Source of the DNA: Rhynchospora pubera
Lineage: Eukaryota; Streptophyta; Magnoliopsida; Poales; Cyperaceae
DNA: 64,000 bases
NCBI GenBank assembly: GCA_028095005.1
Contig: CM051462.1
Coordinates: forward strand, 239,438,973 to 239,502,972
Reading direction: 5' to 3'
In this document: positions 48,994 to 59,453 of the stretch, piece by piece
Position numbering within the stretch: position 1 is the stretch's first letter
Layout: every line of letters starts with the position of its first letter
Made by a program: the position numbers and the translations under genes
The notes under the pieces: generated by a model
Told to the model about the DNA's origin: nothing
The model's database searches: none
The model's input: only the letters and a program-made list of their open reading frames with translations

Positions 48994-50679
48994 ATGGAAA
49001 ACCTTGATCCCATCAGAGTTGATGAAGACGACATCACTGCTCCGGCCAGTGCAGAGATCACCAAATCCATTGTCATCCAAACCATGGAAGGTGTAACTTT
49101 GCTTGATGTCATGATAGAGATGAGAAGACGCCTCCCTGCAGGACAACATAGAGTGACAACACTCCTAGAAAACCGATTTCTCATCATCGGCCCCTCTGAG
49201 CAATGGCGCGATGAGATGTTTAGAAAAGGCACTATTGAAATCACATATGGAAACAACATGAGGCGGCCATTTCCCATCCTCATTGATCCTCCAAGGGAAC
49301 TAGACCCCAGAGCAGATAGTGTGAGGCTATGGGTAAGAATTGCTGATCTTCCATTTGGATGGTGCTCATGGTATGGAGCAAACATCTTTTTCCCTTTTGG
49401 TACAGTTTTACATGCTGATGCACCAACATACATGGGTATAGATGCCAGATTTGCTAGAGTAGAAGTATTGGTTGAACATAGGGATAGAATACCAGCCTCT
49501 CGTGCATTTGAATTACACAGAAGAAATGGAAAAATTGACCTACTTCGTGTTCAGTACGTAGTTGAGGAACCACAAATCAGAAACCCACGTCATGAATACA
49601 TCAAAGCTTTGCCTAGGATTGAATGGTCCCCTGCTGATGAGGCAAGACTGCAAAGTATCAATCCACCTGATAGGGTTGATTCTGGCAGTACTACAACCAT
49701 GCGACAGAGCAAGAGAAAAGCCAAGAAAAAGGCTGCAAAAACCACAACCCCCAATAATACTCAAGCAAAAAAAAGGAAGATAGATGAGGTCATCCCCTCA
49801 ATGATTACTAGATCACAAACCAAGGGAGGAAGCAGAACTAAGGAGACAGGAGTTCTCATTGGAGACACCAGGGTAATCAAACCTACAAGCTCTACTTCTA
49901 AAGGAAAAGGAGTACAAGAAGATCTTGAGGCACAGTTCAGGAAGGAGATGAAACAGGCTAGGAAAGAGAGCCACAGAGCTCAACATGAGGGCCCAGGGCA
50001 CACCAGTGGGCCCAGTGTACCCCCTGGGTTCAACCTAAGCTCTCAGGAGACTGATACTGATGAGGATGAGGATGAAAAAACTGACACAGAGAGTGACAAT
50101 ACAACTCCTACTGAGGACCAATCAGTCGATGAACTCATGAAGACACCCTCAGAGGAGCCCAGCAAGATGTCATTCTCCACAGAAGGTAACTCTACATTTC
50201 TTTCTAGTAACAATATGTGCAGAAGTCCTAAATAGCTTAGAGAATAGCTTCTTTCTAGACAATATGTTCAAAAGCCCTAAATAACTTCTATAGTTTAAAT
50301 CCTACATAAATCCTAGTTTAGAGAATACATAAATCCTAGTTTAGAGAATACATAAATCCTAGTTTAGAGAATAGCTCTACATAAATCCTAGTTTAGAGAA
50401 TAGCTTCTTTCTAGACAATATGTTCAAAAGCCCTAAATAACTTCTATAGTTTAAATCCTACATAAATCCTAGTTTAGAGAATACATAAATCCTAGTTTAG
50501 AGAATAGCTCTACATAAATCCTAGTTTAGAGAATAGCTCTACATAAATATACATTTAACTTTTTCAATAATTGCACTGACTTGAAAACAGACATGGAAAA
50601 AACCTTCATGGATTTGGCAAAGAAGCAGGAAGCAGCAAAGAAGAGCAATGGCTCCACTGATGACACATCCTCTACCTAG
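48994..50679 (+). CDS. CACTA-borne DUF4283-like protein 1
   Basis: Two exons, 48994-50185 and 50591-50679, join in phase 1 to 426 codons. Exon 2 encodes MEKTFMDLAKKQEAAKKSNG before the stop. Residues about 25-180 look like the DUF4283 fold: LENRFLIIGPSEQWRDEMF, then VRLWVRIADLPFGW, then ARFARVEVLVE. This domain is common in plant LINE ORF1 and related nucleic-acid-binding proteins. The C-terminal half is Lys-rich (KRKAKKKAAK, KKRKID) with a PPGF motif and an acidic stretch TDEDEDEKTDTESD. There is no zinc knuckle. The 405-bp intron holds tandem copies of TCCTAGTTTAGAGAATA. Function unknown. It could bind the element's repeats, but that is inference. Confidence 0.65.
50240..50550 (+). repeat. 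Short tandem repeats in the intron of CACTA-borne gene 1
   Basis: About seven to eight copies of AAATCCTAGTTTAGAGAATA, alternately joined by ACAT or GCTCTACAT, plus two copies of GCTTCTTTCTAGACAATATG. Lies wholly within the predicted intron 50186-50590. Confidence 0.8.
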
Positions 50680-51509
50680 ATGCTGCCCTTTTTTTTTTAC
50701 TTCTCAGTTATTTATTGTTGTATTGTACTGTTAATGGCAAGAATTGTGTGATGTTTAGATGTATGTTTGTGATGTTTAGATACAGAATCAAGCTTGAAAC
50801 AATATAAATTGCTCTTTAGTAGAAAGGTTTCTATTGACATTTGACATTTGTGGCCAACAGGCAATTTGATTCATGCGCATACCAGAGGTCAATAATACAT
50901 ATGCAAGGAGAAATTCAAAACTTAACACACAAAATTTCTTCATGTACACCTCTGGTATGCAATTGGCAGACACTATTGACCATAGCATTGTTTGTCAGCC
51001 TATGTAAATTGCATTGTTTGTCAACCGTAATTCAGCTCAATTATTAAGCTCAATTATTTGTCAATTACAACTTAAAAGCAAAAGGAAAAAAAGCAGTTAA
51101 CCCTAAATCGCATATATATGAAAAAAGAGGAGTTTATGAAAGTACCGAAGAAATATAAAATTATCCAGTTTTCGATCGATTCGTTGAATCTGCTCTCCTT
51201 CTCCTTGTCGTTCTTTCGATCGATCCGTTGAATCTGCTCTCCTTCTCGTTCTTTCGATCGATCCGTTGAATCTGCTCTCGTTCTCATGAAAAAACCGAAA
51301 TAAATAAGGAAAAAATATGAAAAAATACGATACAAATTTTTTGTTTTTTTACCTCAAATCTGCTCTCCTTTTTGTTCTTTTTTTTTCAGAATTTTTATAA
51401 ATTTTTTGCTATTTTTTGGAGTGAAACAGAAGGGATAAGAGAGGTATTTCTTTGAATAAAATGAAAAGAAGAGAGAAAGGAATGCGGCTGGGAAGACTTA
51501 ACCTAAATA

Positions 51510-51785
51510 CATAACCTTTCTGTAACGGTTATTTAAACAAACCGTTACAGAAGACTTATTACAGAAGATTGGCTTCTGTAACGGTTATTAGGTAATAACC
51601 GATACAGATAATGTTTATAATAAAAAAAATGAAATTATAATATTCTGTAACGGTTATTCCTTAATAACCGTTACAGAAGGTCCTTTTTTTTTGTTTCGCT
51701 TTTTTTGCTTTGGCTAGCCCAATTTGCTAGCCGAATTGGTACCAGATTGGTACCCAATTTACATTAAACACATGCAGCATATCAC
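51510..51785. repeat. Internal palindrome cluster between the two CACTA-borne genes
   Basis: Begins ATACATAACCTTTCTGTAAC like the start of the right-end cluster (53,458), then has three palindromes. It ends with a near copy of the left-end block (48,587-48,775, including GGCTAGCCCAATTTGCTAGC). It therefore joins a right-end-like piece to a left-end-like piece, as expected if two units had fused. Confidence 0.85.
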
Positions 51786-52193
51786 ACATATATCAAACAT
51801 ATATATAATCATGCATATTACACAAACAATAAACAAAGTATTTAGTTTGCCTCACAAGTATCAATCAAATCAGAATCTCAATATCAGAATCGTACAATAT
51901 CAGAATCTCAATATCATTAATAGCTTAGATAGAAGTGCTTGGTTTGTCTTAAATTTGGTCAGAACGTACCTGAATCATCAATATCAGAATCTCAATATCA
52001 GAACACCTGAATCAAGTTGTAGTCTTCCGAAGAGGTGCTTGGTTTGTCTTAAATTTGGTCATAATTGTCAGAGAACTTCTTCAATTCTTCCTTTAATCTC
52101 TTTGCCTTCTCCTCTCCCTCCCCCATCTATTAATACTCAATCCCCTCTTGCTGCCTCTTCCACTTCTCCTCCTTTTTAGTTCTTTCTTCAGAT

Positions 52194-53114
52194 ATGGCAA
52201 ACCTTCATGATTGGCAATTTGTGCCTATGAACAGTGCTGCTGAGTTTGAAGATCTCAGACCTGATCATTTAAATGTGTTTTACTCTCCTATACAAGATCT
52301 TGACCCTGAAAATGAAGTTCTGCACAGAGCGGCGATTGTTACATTCCAAGCAGAAGGATTACTTCCGCCTGATCTTGAGCACCGCTTGGGATTCAGACTT
52401 GCACGTCAGTTTGGTTTTGCAGTTCACCAGTATCGTCTCTCTCCAGTGCACCCAACCTCTGGAGATTTTCTTCTGGTTTGCCCAAATCAAGGGGTCAGGA
52501 ATGAAATCTGCAGCCTAGGTGTCATTTACCTGCAGAATGTTAGATTGGTTCTAACAAGGTGGACTGAGCGTGCTGGTACAGTTTATGAACCTCCTCTTTA
52601 TCGTACCAGAATCAGAATTACTGGTCCCCCTCTTCATCTCTGGAATAGAAGTGCCATTAACATGCTGGTGTCTGGGTTTGGTTATCCAATTTTCACTGCT
52701 CCTCACTTCTCTGATGGGATCTTCCTTCATTTGCGTTTGCTTATTAAAGGAGCTCATCCCTCAGAGATCCCTCATCATTTGGTTATCTCTGCAGACCCTC
52801 GAGCTGCCAGAGCTAGGGTACATATTGAAGGTTTTGAACAAGTTGGAGGGCCCACTGAACCACCTTTTGTAGGCCCCGGCAGGCCTTGGGTGCCTCCTCC
52901 ACCTCCTCCACCACCTCCTCCACCACCATCGACTGACACCGATTCAACTTCTACTGAATCAGCTTCTGTTGCTCCTCCTACTGGATCAGCTTCTGGTGTC
53001 TCCTTGCCAGTACATTGTGCTACTGGTGATCCCTTTTTAGCCATTGCCTCTTCAAGTTTTCTGCCTTGGTTCTTTAATGCTATTAATGCCTCCTTTAATG
53101 TACAGCAGTTCTAA
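52194..53114 (+). CDS. CACTA-borne DUF4283-like protein 2
   Basis: Uninterrupted frame of 306 codons, starting MANLHDWQFVPMNSAAEF. The region RQFGFAVHQYRLSPVHP, FLLVCPNQGVRNEIC, TRIRITGPPLHLW and RARVHIEGFE follows the beta-strand and RI-GLP-W pattern of DUF4283-type domains. A run of about 12 prolines (residues about 235-247) and a Ser/Thr-rich tail follow. It is a distant relative of protein 1, sharing the start M-x-N-L and position between palindrome clusters, though it is shorter and lacks the Lys-rich tail. No transposase signature. Function unknown. Confidence 0.6.
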   Translation: MANLHDWQFVPMNSAAEFEDLRPDHLNVFYSPIQDLDPENEVLHRAAIVTFQAEGLLPPDLEHRLGFRLARQFGFAVHQYRLSPVHPTSGDFLLVCPNQGVRNEICSLGVIYLQNVRLVLTRWTERAGTVYEPPLYRTRIRITGPPLHLWNRSAINMLVSGFGYPIFTAPHFSDGIFLHLRLLIKGAHPSEIPHHLVISADPRAARARVHIEGFEQVGGPTEPPFVGPGRPWVPPPPPPPPPPPPSTDTDSTSTESASVAPPTGSASGVSLPVHCATGDPFLAIASSSFLPWFFNAINASFNVQQF

Positions 53115-53454
53115 GTACTTCTTCTCTTTGTCTTAAATTTTTTGTTTAGCTCTGTATGCTTTATGGCTGTAATCCTTAAATTTTCTTCTTGGAATATCAA
53201 CAAAGAGCATTCTTCTTTACTTTGCCTTCACTCTCTTCCTTTTCTCACCTGATCTGTGTATTATTGCTAGCTACTACTTGATGACGTTTACTATATGAAC
53301 GAAATTGATGCCTATATATATTCAAATTATTAACGAAATGCAAAATAATTTAAATAAAGAGGAGTTCATGAAAATATACTTTGAACTTCTGATCCGTTTG
53401 AATGTTGAAAAGTGCGCGCGACTGAGAGTTAGATGAGTGAGGATGATATTTTAT

Positions 53455-53789
53455 TTATACATAACCTTTCTGTAACGGTTATTTCCAAATAACCGTTACA
53501 GAATCACTAAAAAAATAAAAACAAAATTATTTGCCTCTATGTAACGGTTGTTGGATAATAACCGTTACAGAATATAATAAATCTGTAACGGTTATTATCT
53601 AACAACCGTTACAGAAGGTTGATGCATTTTTTTCCCTGACCATGACGGAAATGTTATTACGGTTGTTTCATAATAACCGTTACAGATTTGTGGCGTCTAT
53701 TTTCCCGCCTAATGCCTCACTATTCTGTAACGGTTATTTCAATAACCGTTACAGAAGTGCCGTTACAGAAGGTCCTTTTTCCCGTAGTG
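53455..53789. repeat. Right subterminal palindrome cluster of the CACTA element
   Basis: Five to six palindromes of CTGTAACGGTTATT/AATAACCGTTACAG ending in GGTCCTTTTTCCCGTAGTG, the inverted CACTA terminus. Confidence 0.85.
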
Positions 53790-54760
53790 TTAGTAAAACA
53801 TTTCGTGGTACTCAGCACCAATACTTAACAGGTTCAATCCTGATTGATACGGCAAAAAAGAAAGAAAGAAAATGTTTTGTGTACCTATATGCAGAGATAA
53901 CAGAGTCTTCTCCGATAGTGACAGAACAGTAGTAACGTTGACTTGACTGCAAACCAAATACAGCATTTATGCTCAACTTTACACATGACATGCAACAATA
54001 AAAATGTGATGTAGAATAATAGAATAGAATGCATAGACTTAATGGAACAAAAAGTAGGATTAAGATACATTTATGGCAAGAGAGTGTATGTAGTAGAAAT
54101 TACCTGAAGTTCCAAAAGTGGAGGTGGCATTAAGCCTACAATTGCTGCATCAGCACAAGATCCAAACTTGCTGTCATTCCATAACAGGAAGGGTAGATTA
54201 GAAAAGGAGTTATCTTCTTCGTCTTGTCCATCATTTTGTTCCTGAAAGCTTGTTTTCCATGTGGTGGATCCTGTGTGGTCGGACCACTTTTGAAGCATAC
54301 TCTAAAGAGATAGAAGCAAACAAGAAAGGGTTAAATTGTGAGTGGATGTGTGTTAAGAAAATGAGAAATGGGTTAGTAAGTTGTAAAGAGGAAGCACCTG
54401 TAAATGTGAAGAGTCAAATCGAGCAATGATGCCAAGAAGGACAAGTGAGAGTTGATCAGAAGGAGATTCAGGGGTTGTGGTTGTGTGTCTAAATTTGAGA
54501 GTGAGTATGGTTGCAGGGTAGATACTCTGCAAGCATAATGGAAGTAAATAATAAAGAGAGAGAAAGAGCAAGTATCTTGTGACAAATTATTACCCGGCCT
54601 ATAATTTAAAAAAAAAAGACAAAATATATTTCAAACATAAGATAGAAGTTACTGAACACATACGCTGGACACTGGAAATTAATTGGCCCAAGAATAGAAG
54701 TTATAGGACACTGGACACTGAAATTAAGTCCCAAATAAGAATTGAAATTTAGTTGGTTTC

Positions 54761-54959
54761 TGAACAAATTTGAGAATTTGAGAATTGTGGAAGGGAATGT
54801 TTTCTATTTCCGTCTGGATTCATTACATTTGCTATAGCATATATACAATGCAACCCTAGATATCTTTCTAAATACAGCACAGCACATTCTTACTTATAAT
54901 GACAAATTACATTCCTAAACAACAATATATCAAACATATCTTTTTTTGATTCGTCTATA
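54761..54959 (-). repeat. Copia 3' LTR
   Basis: 199 bp, flanked outside by GTTTC and inside by the polypurine tract. Identical to the other LTR as read. Confidence 0.95.
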
Positions 54960-54966
54960 CTCCCCC

Positions 54967-57900
54967 TCAAGTTGGAGCATGCAGATTATAGATGCCCAAC
55001 TTGCCCAATAAATAGTGGAACTGTTGCTTTCCTAATGCCTTGGTGAAAATATCAGCCAGCTGTTCAGATGATCGAACATATTTAGTTACAACACACCCAG
55101 TTTTGATCTGATCACGCACAAAATGACAATCCAATTCTATGTGTTTCGTTCTCTCATGAAACACTGGATTAGTAGCAATGTGAAGAGCTGCTTGGCTATC
55201 ACAGTGCAAATTCATAGGCATGGCATGCGTGATACCCAATGATCTCAACAATGACTTCAACCAAAGTAACTCACATGTTGCATTTGCCATGGACCGATAT
55301 TCAGCTTCAGCAGAAGAGCGAGACACAGTGGGCTGTTTCTTGGTTTTCCAGGAGATAGGTGAACCTCCGAGCAAAACAAAATAACCAGTTAACGATCGTC
55401 GAGTCGTTGGACAACTCGCCCAATCAGAATCACAATATCCATTCAACTGCAGCTCACTATCAGCACGGAGAAGAACACCTTGACCTGGATTTCCTTTCAA
55501 ATATCGCACAACTCTAAGAACCGCAGCATAATGATCCTCAAGTGGGTCATGCATAAATTGAGCCAGAGTGTGTACAGAATAACTTAATTCTGGTCTTGTG
55601 ATTGTGAGATAAATGAGGCGACCAACCAAGCGCCTATATTTCTCAGGATCTTTCAACTTTGCACTCATTGACTCTGCTAGTCGATGATTCTGTTCAAGGG
55701 GTGTCGCTGCTGGTTTTGCTCCCAACAAACCACACTCAGCAAGCATGTCGAGCGCATATTTGCGTTGAGACAGAAAAAGACCGGTTGGTCCTCTTGCTAT
55801 TTCTATTCCCAAAAAATATTTAAGCACCCCCAAATCCTTCATATGAAAAACCTCACTCATGTATTTCTTGAAATCATGAATTGCACTACTGTCATTCCCT
55901 GCAACAACTAGGTCATCCACATAAATTAGAATAGCAATAAAAGCAGTCCCTTTATGACAAGTGAAAAGCGAATAATCCGCTTTAGATTGAATGAACCCGT
56001 ATGCTTCAAGTGCAGAAGTTAATTTTGAAAACCACATACGAGGAGCTTGTCTCAATCCATAAATTGACTTGCGAAGACGACAAACCTTTCCAGGATGAGA
56101 GTGAGCAAAACCCGGCGGCAAACACATATACACCTCCTCATTCAAATCACCATGCAAGAAAGCATTGTGCACATCCATTTGATGCAATTCCCACTTTCGA
56201 GCTGCTGCAACTGCTAGAAAAGTTCTAACACTCACCATCTTTGCAACAGGAGCAAAGGTTTCTGTAAAATCCACACCATGCACTTGACGGTTTCCAAGAG
56301 CAACCAGTCGTGCTTTATACCTCTCAACTTGTCCGTCTGCATGATACTTTATACGATATACCCATTTGCAACCTATTGCAACCTTGTTAGGTGGCAAATC
56401 CTCCAATGTCCATGTTGCATTTCTTTCAAGTGCATCAATCTCAGTTTTCATCGCTTCACACCAATTTTTATCCTTCATTGCCTCACCAAAATGAGCTGGT
56501 TCTTTTTCTTTTGTGACTGCAGCCAAGAACACCTTGTGCGCCCTTGAGAACTTGTCACATGTCACATACTTGTCTATAGGATAAACTGTGCTTGATCGCC
56601 CCTTGATTTCTGCTTCACCATTATATGGTTCTACACGTGCAGTATAACATATGTAGTCCTTGAGATGATTAGGTGGCCTTCTAACTCTCTGCTCATGCAA
56701 GGGAACAAAGGATTGAGCGCCAGAATTTTCATTGATTTCTTCTATGATTTCACTTTGTTGAGTTCTTTCTTCATGTTGCATGCTAATTTCTTCAAAATCC
56801 TCATGCATATCATTCGGCTGATGTTCTGTCACTACATCATTGGCGCCACTACTCCCCCTTGCTATCAACTCATCATTCTCTTCAACACTCAGTTCTGCAA
56901 CATGTTCTTCATTCACACCACTTAATTCTTTTATCACATTACCACTTACTGAGTCTGTTGCTTTTGCTTTGTCAATTTCAGCAAAAGGAAAAATATCTTC
57001 ATCAAATATCACATCCCTTGACACAATAAAATTTCCTGTCTCCATATCATATACTCTCCAACCCTTTTTACCAAATGGGTAACCAACAAACACACATTTT
57101 CTGCTTCTTGATTCAAACTTATCTGAAACAGTTGTTCTGTGAGACACATGACATAAACAGCCAAATACTCGAACATGCTCATATGAGGGTGTCTTCTCAA
57201 ACAAGAGTTCATATGGTGTTTTATTTTCCAAAATTCGTGTAGGTGTACGATTTATTAAATATGCAGCAGTAAGAATGCATTCACCCCAGAATTCTATTGG
57301 AAGATGTGCTTGAAATCTAAGAGCACGTGCCACATTAAGAATATGGCGATGCTTTCTTTCTACTCTACCATTCTGTTGAGGTGTATAAACACATGAAGAT
57401 TGATGTAATATCCCATGTTCAGCATAGAATTCTTTAATAACACCAGTTTTAAATTCAAGCCCATTGTCTGTTCTCACACACTTCACACATTTTCCAAACT
57501 GATTCTTCACCATTTTACAAAAAGATATCAACAACTTTGAAGTTTCTTTCTTTTCTGTCATCAAGTATACCCAAACGGCTCTAGAAAAATCATCAACCAC
57601 TGTCAAAAAATAATGTGCCCCACAGTGTGATGCCACTCGATATGGGCCCCATATATCACAGTGTATTAACTCAAAGGATTCAATAGCTTTATTAAAACTG
57701 ACAGGGAATACATCTCTAGTTTGTTTTGCTTGCAAACAAATATCACATATTTTATTTGAATCACATCCATCATTTCTAACACCAGGAAAAAGCAAAGTTG
57801 TTTGAGTCGAAGGATGTCCCATCCGTCTGTGCCACTTCAAGTAATCCTCACTCTTTCTCACAAGACTTGCCCTTGCTGATGCTATCGAATGATAGTAATA

Positions 57901-59373
57901 GATTCCATCCCTCATTTCACCCACACCAATCGGCATCTTCGAAATGAGGTCCTGTACAACACACAGTTCATCAGTAAATGTAACAAAACACCCATTATCT
58001 TTGATCAATTTGCTGAGTGAAATGAGACTACAGCTCAAACATGGCACATATAATACTCTTTTGAGCACAACTCCTCCTACAAGTTCTACCATTCCTTCCT
58101 GTTCAGCCATAGTTTGTTCCCCATTTGGGAGAGTAACTACTGTAGTGTTTACTGGATACACATTTTGCAAGCAATCAATATCACCTGTCATATGATGTGA
58201 TGCTCCACTATCAAGAAGCCAATTTCTATTAGAAAATTTACCTTGCAATTTCTCATCTGCACCACTTGCACTCGATCCATTTGAACTGTTGAGTATAGCC
58301 ATAATTTGTTTCATTTGAACCTCATTTAAGCCTGGTATTTTCTGTTGTGATACATCACTTGCAAAACCTTGAGATTCAGTCACATTATTTCCATGTACAG
58401 CGTGAGCATATGCCCTACCACGGCCCCTGCTCCTTCCACCACGACCGCCACACACACCTCGTCCTCCACGACCCCAGCCTTCTGGGTAACCAATAATCTC
58501 AAAGCAACGAGTAACATCATGACCTGGTTTGCTACAGTGAGTACACACCACTTTCTCATTGGATCCTCCTTTCTGCTGAGTCACTTCTGGTTTATTGATG
58601 CGCACAGAAAAGCCCACAGCTTCCTGTTTGTCATCTCTCCCTCTTACAACCGATCTGTGTCTTTCTTCCTGCACAACCATTGAATACACTTTGCTCAAAG
58701 AAGGCAATGGATCCATACCCAAAATGTGAGTTCTGACATTGCCAAACACAGAATCATCAAGGCCCATGAGGAATTGATGGATTTTCTCTTCTTCCCTTTC
58801 CTTCATCAGCTTGGCTGTTACATGGCACGTGCAACCCTGACACACACAGGATGGAACAGGTGAATGATGGCTCAACTCATCCCACATCCCCTTGAGATGT
58901 GTATAATATATCACAACTGGCTGCCCGTGCTGTTTCGCTGCTGCAATCTCCGATTTCAATTGATGAATGCGCGGAGCATTGCCAACAGAGAACCTTTCCC
59001 TCAAATCGTCCCACATCTCTTTAATTGTCTCATAGTATGCCACACTTGGCTGAAGAGAAGGGTCAATTGAATTAAATACCCAAGAAACCATCATAGAATT
59101 GCATGTTCCCCACAAACCATATTCTAGATCTCCTATTTTTGGTTCCATAACAGTACCATCAATAAAACCTAGCTTGTTCTTTGCCCTTAAGGCATTTCTC
59201 ATGGCTTTAACCCACATGTCATAATTATTATCTTTTAAAACACATGAACTAATCATCATACCAGGATTATCACCAGAATTCAGATAAAAAGGAGAAGAAT
59301 TATCAATGACCCTTCTGACAATCGTCTCACCAGTGGGCTTCTCATCCTTGGTTTCCTTAGTCTCGTTTGACAT
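54967..59373 (-). CDS. Copia Gag-Pol polyprotein
   Basis: 1468 codons with no stop or frameshift. Gag occupies about residues 25-250 (YLNSGDNPGMMISS, DNNYDMWVKAMRNAL). The CCHC zinc knuckle uses C277, C280, H285 and C290. The aspartic protease active site is D388-S-G. The pre-integrase HHCC finger (H515, H520, C543, C546) leads to the integrase D573, D636, E672 with the 35-residue D-E spacing. Reverse transcriptase has WVYRIK near 1004, MDVHNAFLHGDL near 1066 and YVDD at 1151-1154. RNase H (GYCDSDWASC, SAEAEY, HCDSQAALHIA) closes it. Domain order PR-IN-RT-RH defines Ty1/copia. All visible catalytic residues are present, so the element looks capable of autonomous movement. The copia lineage was not determined. 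Confidence 0.97.
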   Translation of the reverse strand: MSNETKETKDEKPTGETIVRRVIDNSSPFYLNSGDNPGMMISSCVLKDNNYDMWVKAMRNALRAKNKLGFIDGTVMEPKIGDLEYGLWGTCNSMMVSWVFNSIDPSLQPSVAYYETIKEMWDDLRERFSVGNAPRIHQLKSEIAAAKQHGQPVVIYYTHLKGMWDELSHHSPVPSCVCQGCTCHVTAKLMKEREEEKIHQFLMGLDDSVFGNVRTHILGMDPLPSLSKVYSMVVQEERHRSVVRGRDDKQEAVGFSVRINKPEVTQQKGGSNEKVVCTHCSKPGHDVTRCFEIIGYPEGWGRGGRGVCGGRGGRSRGRGRAYAHAVHGNNVTESQGFASDVSQQKIPGLNEVQMKQIMAILNSSNGSSASGADEKLQGKFSNRNWLLDSGASHHMTGDIDCLQNVYPVNTTVVTLPNGEQTMAEQEGMVELVGGVVLKRVLYVPCLSCSLISLSKLIKDNGCFVTFTDELCVVQDLISKMPIGVGEMRDGIYYYHSIASARASLVRKSEDYLKWHRRMGHPSTQTTLLFPGVRNDGCDSNKICDICLQAKQTRDVFPVSFNKAIESFELIHCDIWGPYRVASHCGAHYFLTVVDDFSRAVWVYLMTEKKETSKLLISFCKMVKNQFGKCVKCVRTDNGLEFKTGVIKEFYAEHGILHQSSCVYTPQQNGRVERKHRHILNVARALRFQAHLPIEFWGECILTAAYLINRTPTRILENKTPYELLFEKTPSYEHVRVFGCLCHVSHRTTVSDKFESRSRKCVFVGYPFGKKGWRVYDMETGNFIVSRDVIFDEDIFPFAEIDKAKATDSVSGNVIKELSGVNEEHVAELSVEENDELIARGSSGANDVVTEHQPNDMHEDFEEISMQHEERTQQSEIIEEINENSGAQSFVPLHEQRVRRPPNHLKDYICYTARVEPYNGEAEIKGRSSTVYPIDKYVTCDKFSRAHKVFLAAVTKEKEPAHFGEAMKDKNWCEAMKTEIDALERNATWTLEDLPPNKVAIGCKWVYRIKYHADGQVERYKARLVALGNRQVHGVDFTETFAPVAKMVSVRTFLAVAAARKWELHQMDVHNAFLHGDLNEEVYMCLPPGFAHSHPGKVCRLRKSIYGLRQAPRMWFSKLTSALEAYGFIQSKADYSLFTCHKGTAFIAILIYVDDLVVAGNDSSAIHDFKKYMSEVFHMKDLGVLKYFLGIEIARGPTGLFLSQRKYALDMLAECGLLGAKPAATPLEQNHRLAESMSAKLKDPEKYRRLVGRLIYLTITRPELSYSVHTLAQFMHDPLEDHYAAVLRVVRYLKGNPGQGVLLRADSELQLNGYCDSDWASCPTTRRSLTGYFVLLGGSPISWKTKKQPTVSRSSAEAEYRSMANATCELLWLKSLLRSLGITHAMPMNLHCDSQAALHIATNPVFHERTKHIELDCHFVRDQIKTGCVVTKYVRSSEQLADIFTKALGKQQFHYLLGKLGIYNLHAPT

Positions 59374-59453
59374 TAGAGCATAAGATAATACAAAATCGTG
59401 GAAGAGAAATAGTTTAGAATTGTGGCAGTATCAACCTATCGGCTCTGGTACCA

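Larger units (their letters stand above)
48175..53789. mobile_element. CACTA (En/Spm) non-autonomous element, 5,615 bp, carrying two genes
   Basis: Left terminus CACTACGCGAAATTTTGGC and right terminus, inverted, CACTACGGGAAAAAGGACC. The 3-bp target duplication TTA is exact (48172-48174 and 53790-53792). Subterminal regions are packed with palindromes of CTGTAACGGTTATT and AATAACCGTTACAG, as CACTA ends usually carry arrays of transposase-binding repeats. No TNP2/TNPD transposase is encoded. Inside are two DUF4283-like genes (48994-50679 and 52194-53114), with a third cluster of the same palindromes between them. It lies in an intron of the Rab3GAP2-like gene. Confidence 0.88.
47554..54526 (-). 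pseudogene. Rab3GAP2-like gene (Rab3GAP regulatory subunit), interrupted and damaged
   Basis: Family role: non-catalytic subunit of a Rab GAP/GEF complex in membrane traffic. Five exons join in phase: 54398-54526 (YPATILTLKFRH, GIIARFDSSHLQ), 54104-54301 (LPFLLWNDSKFGSCADAAIV, PPPLLELQ), 53885-53946 (SSQRYYCSVTIGEDSVISAY), 48006-48163 (LSEDRSRSLVGAILSRV) and 47554-47701 (LTLSPSGTLAAVTDSLGRIL). The order matches plant Rab3GAP2 proteins. In the last exon one base is missing at about 47570, so QALV runs into TAG instead of VVRLWK. The exon normally just before YPATIL (ALEWLVF type) and those after RLWK were not found in the window. A possible earlier exon ending at 59907 (RSLNFKFWFGDGDGEK) is doubtful. 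A CACTA element sits in one intron and a copia element upstream. Probably a pseudogene unless the deletion is a sequencing error. Confidence 0.8.
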
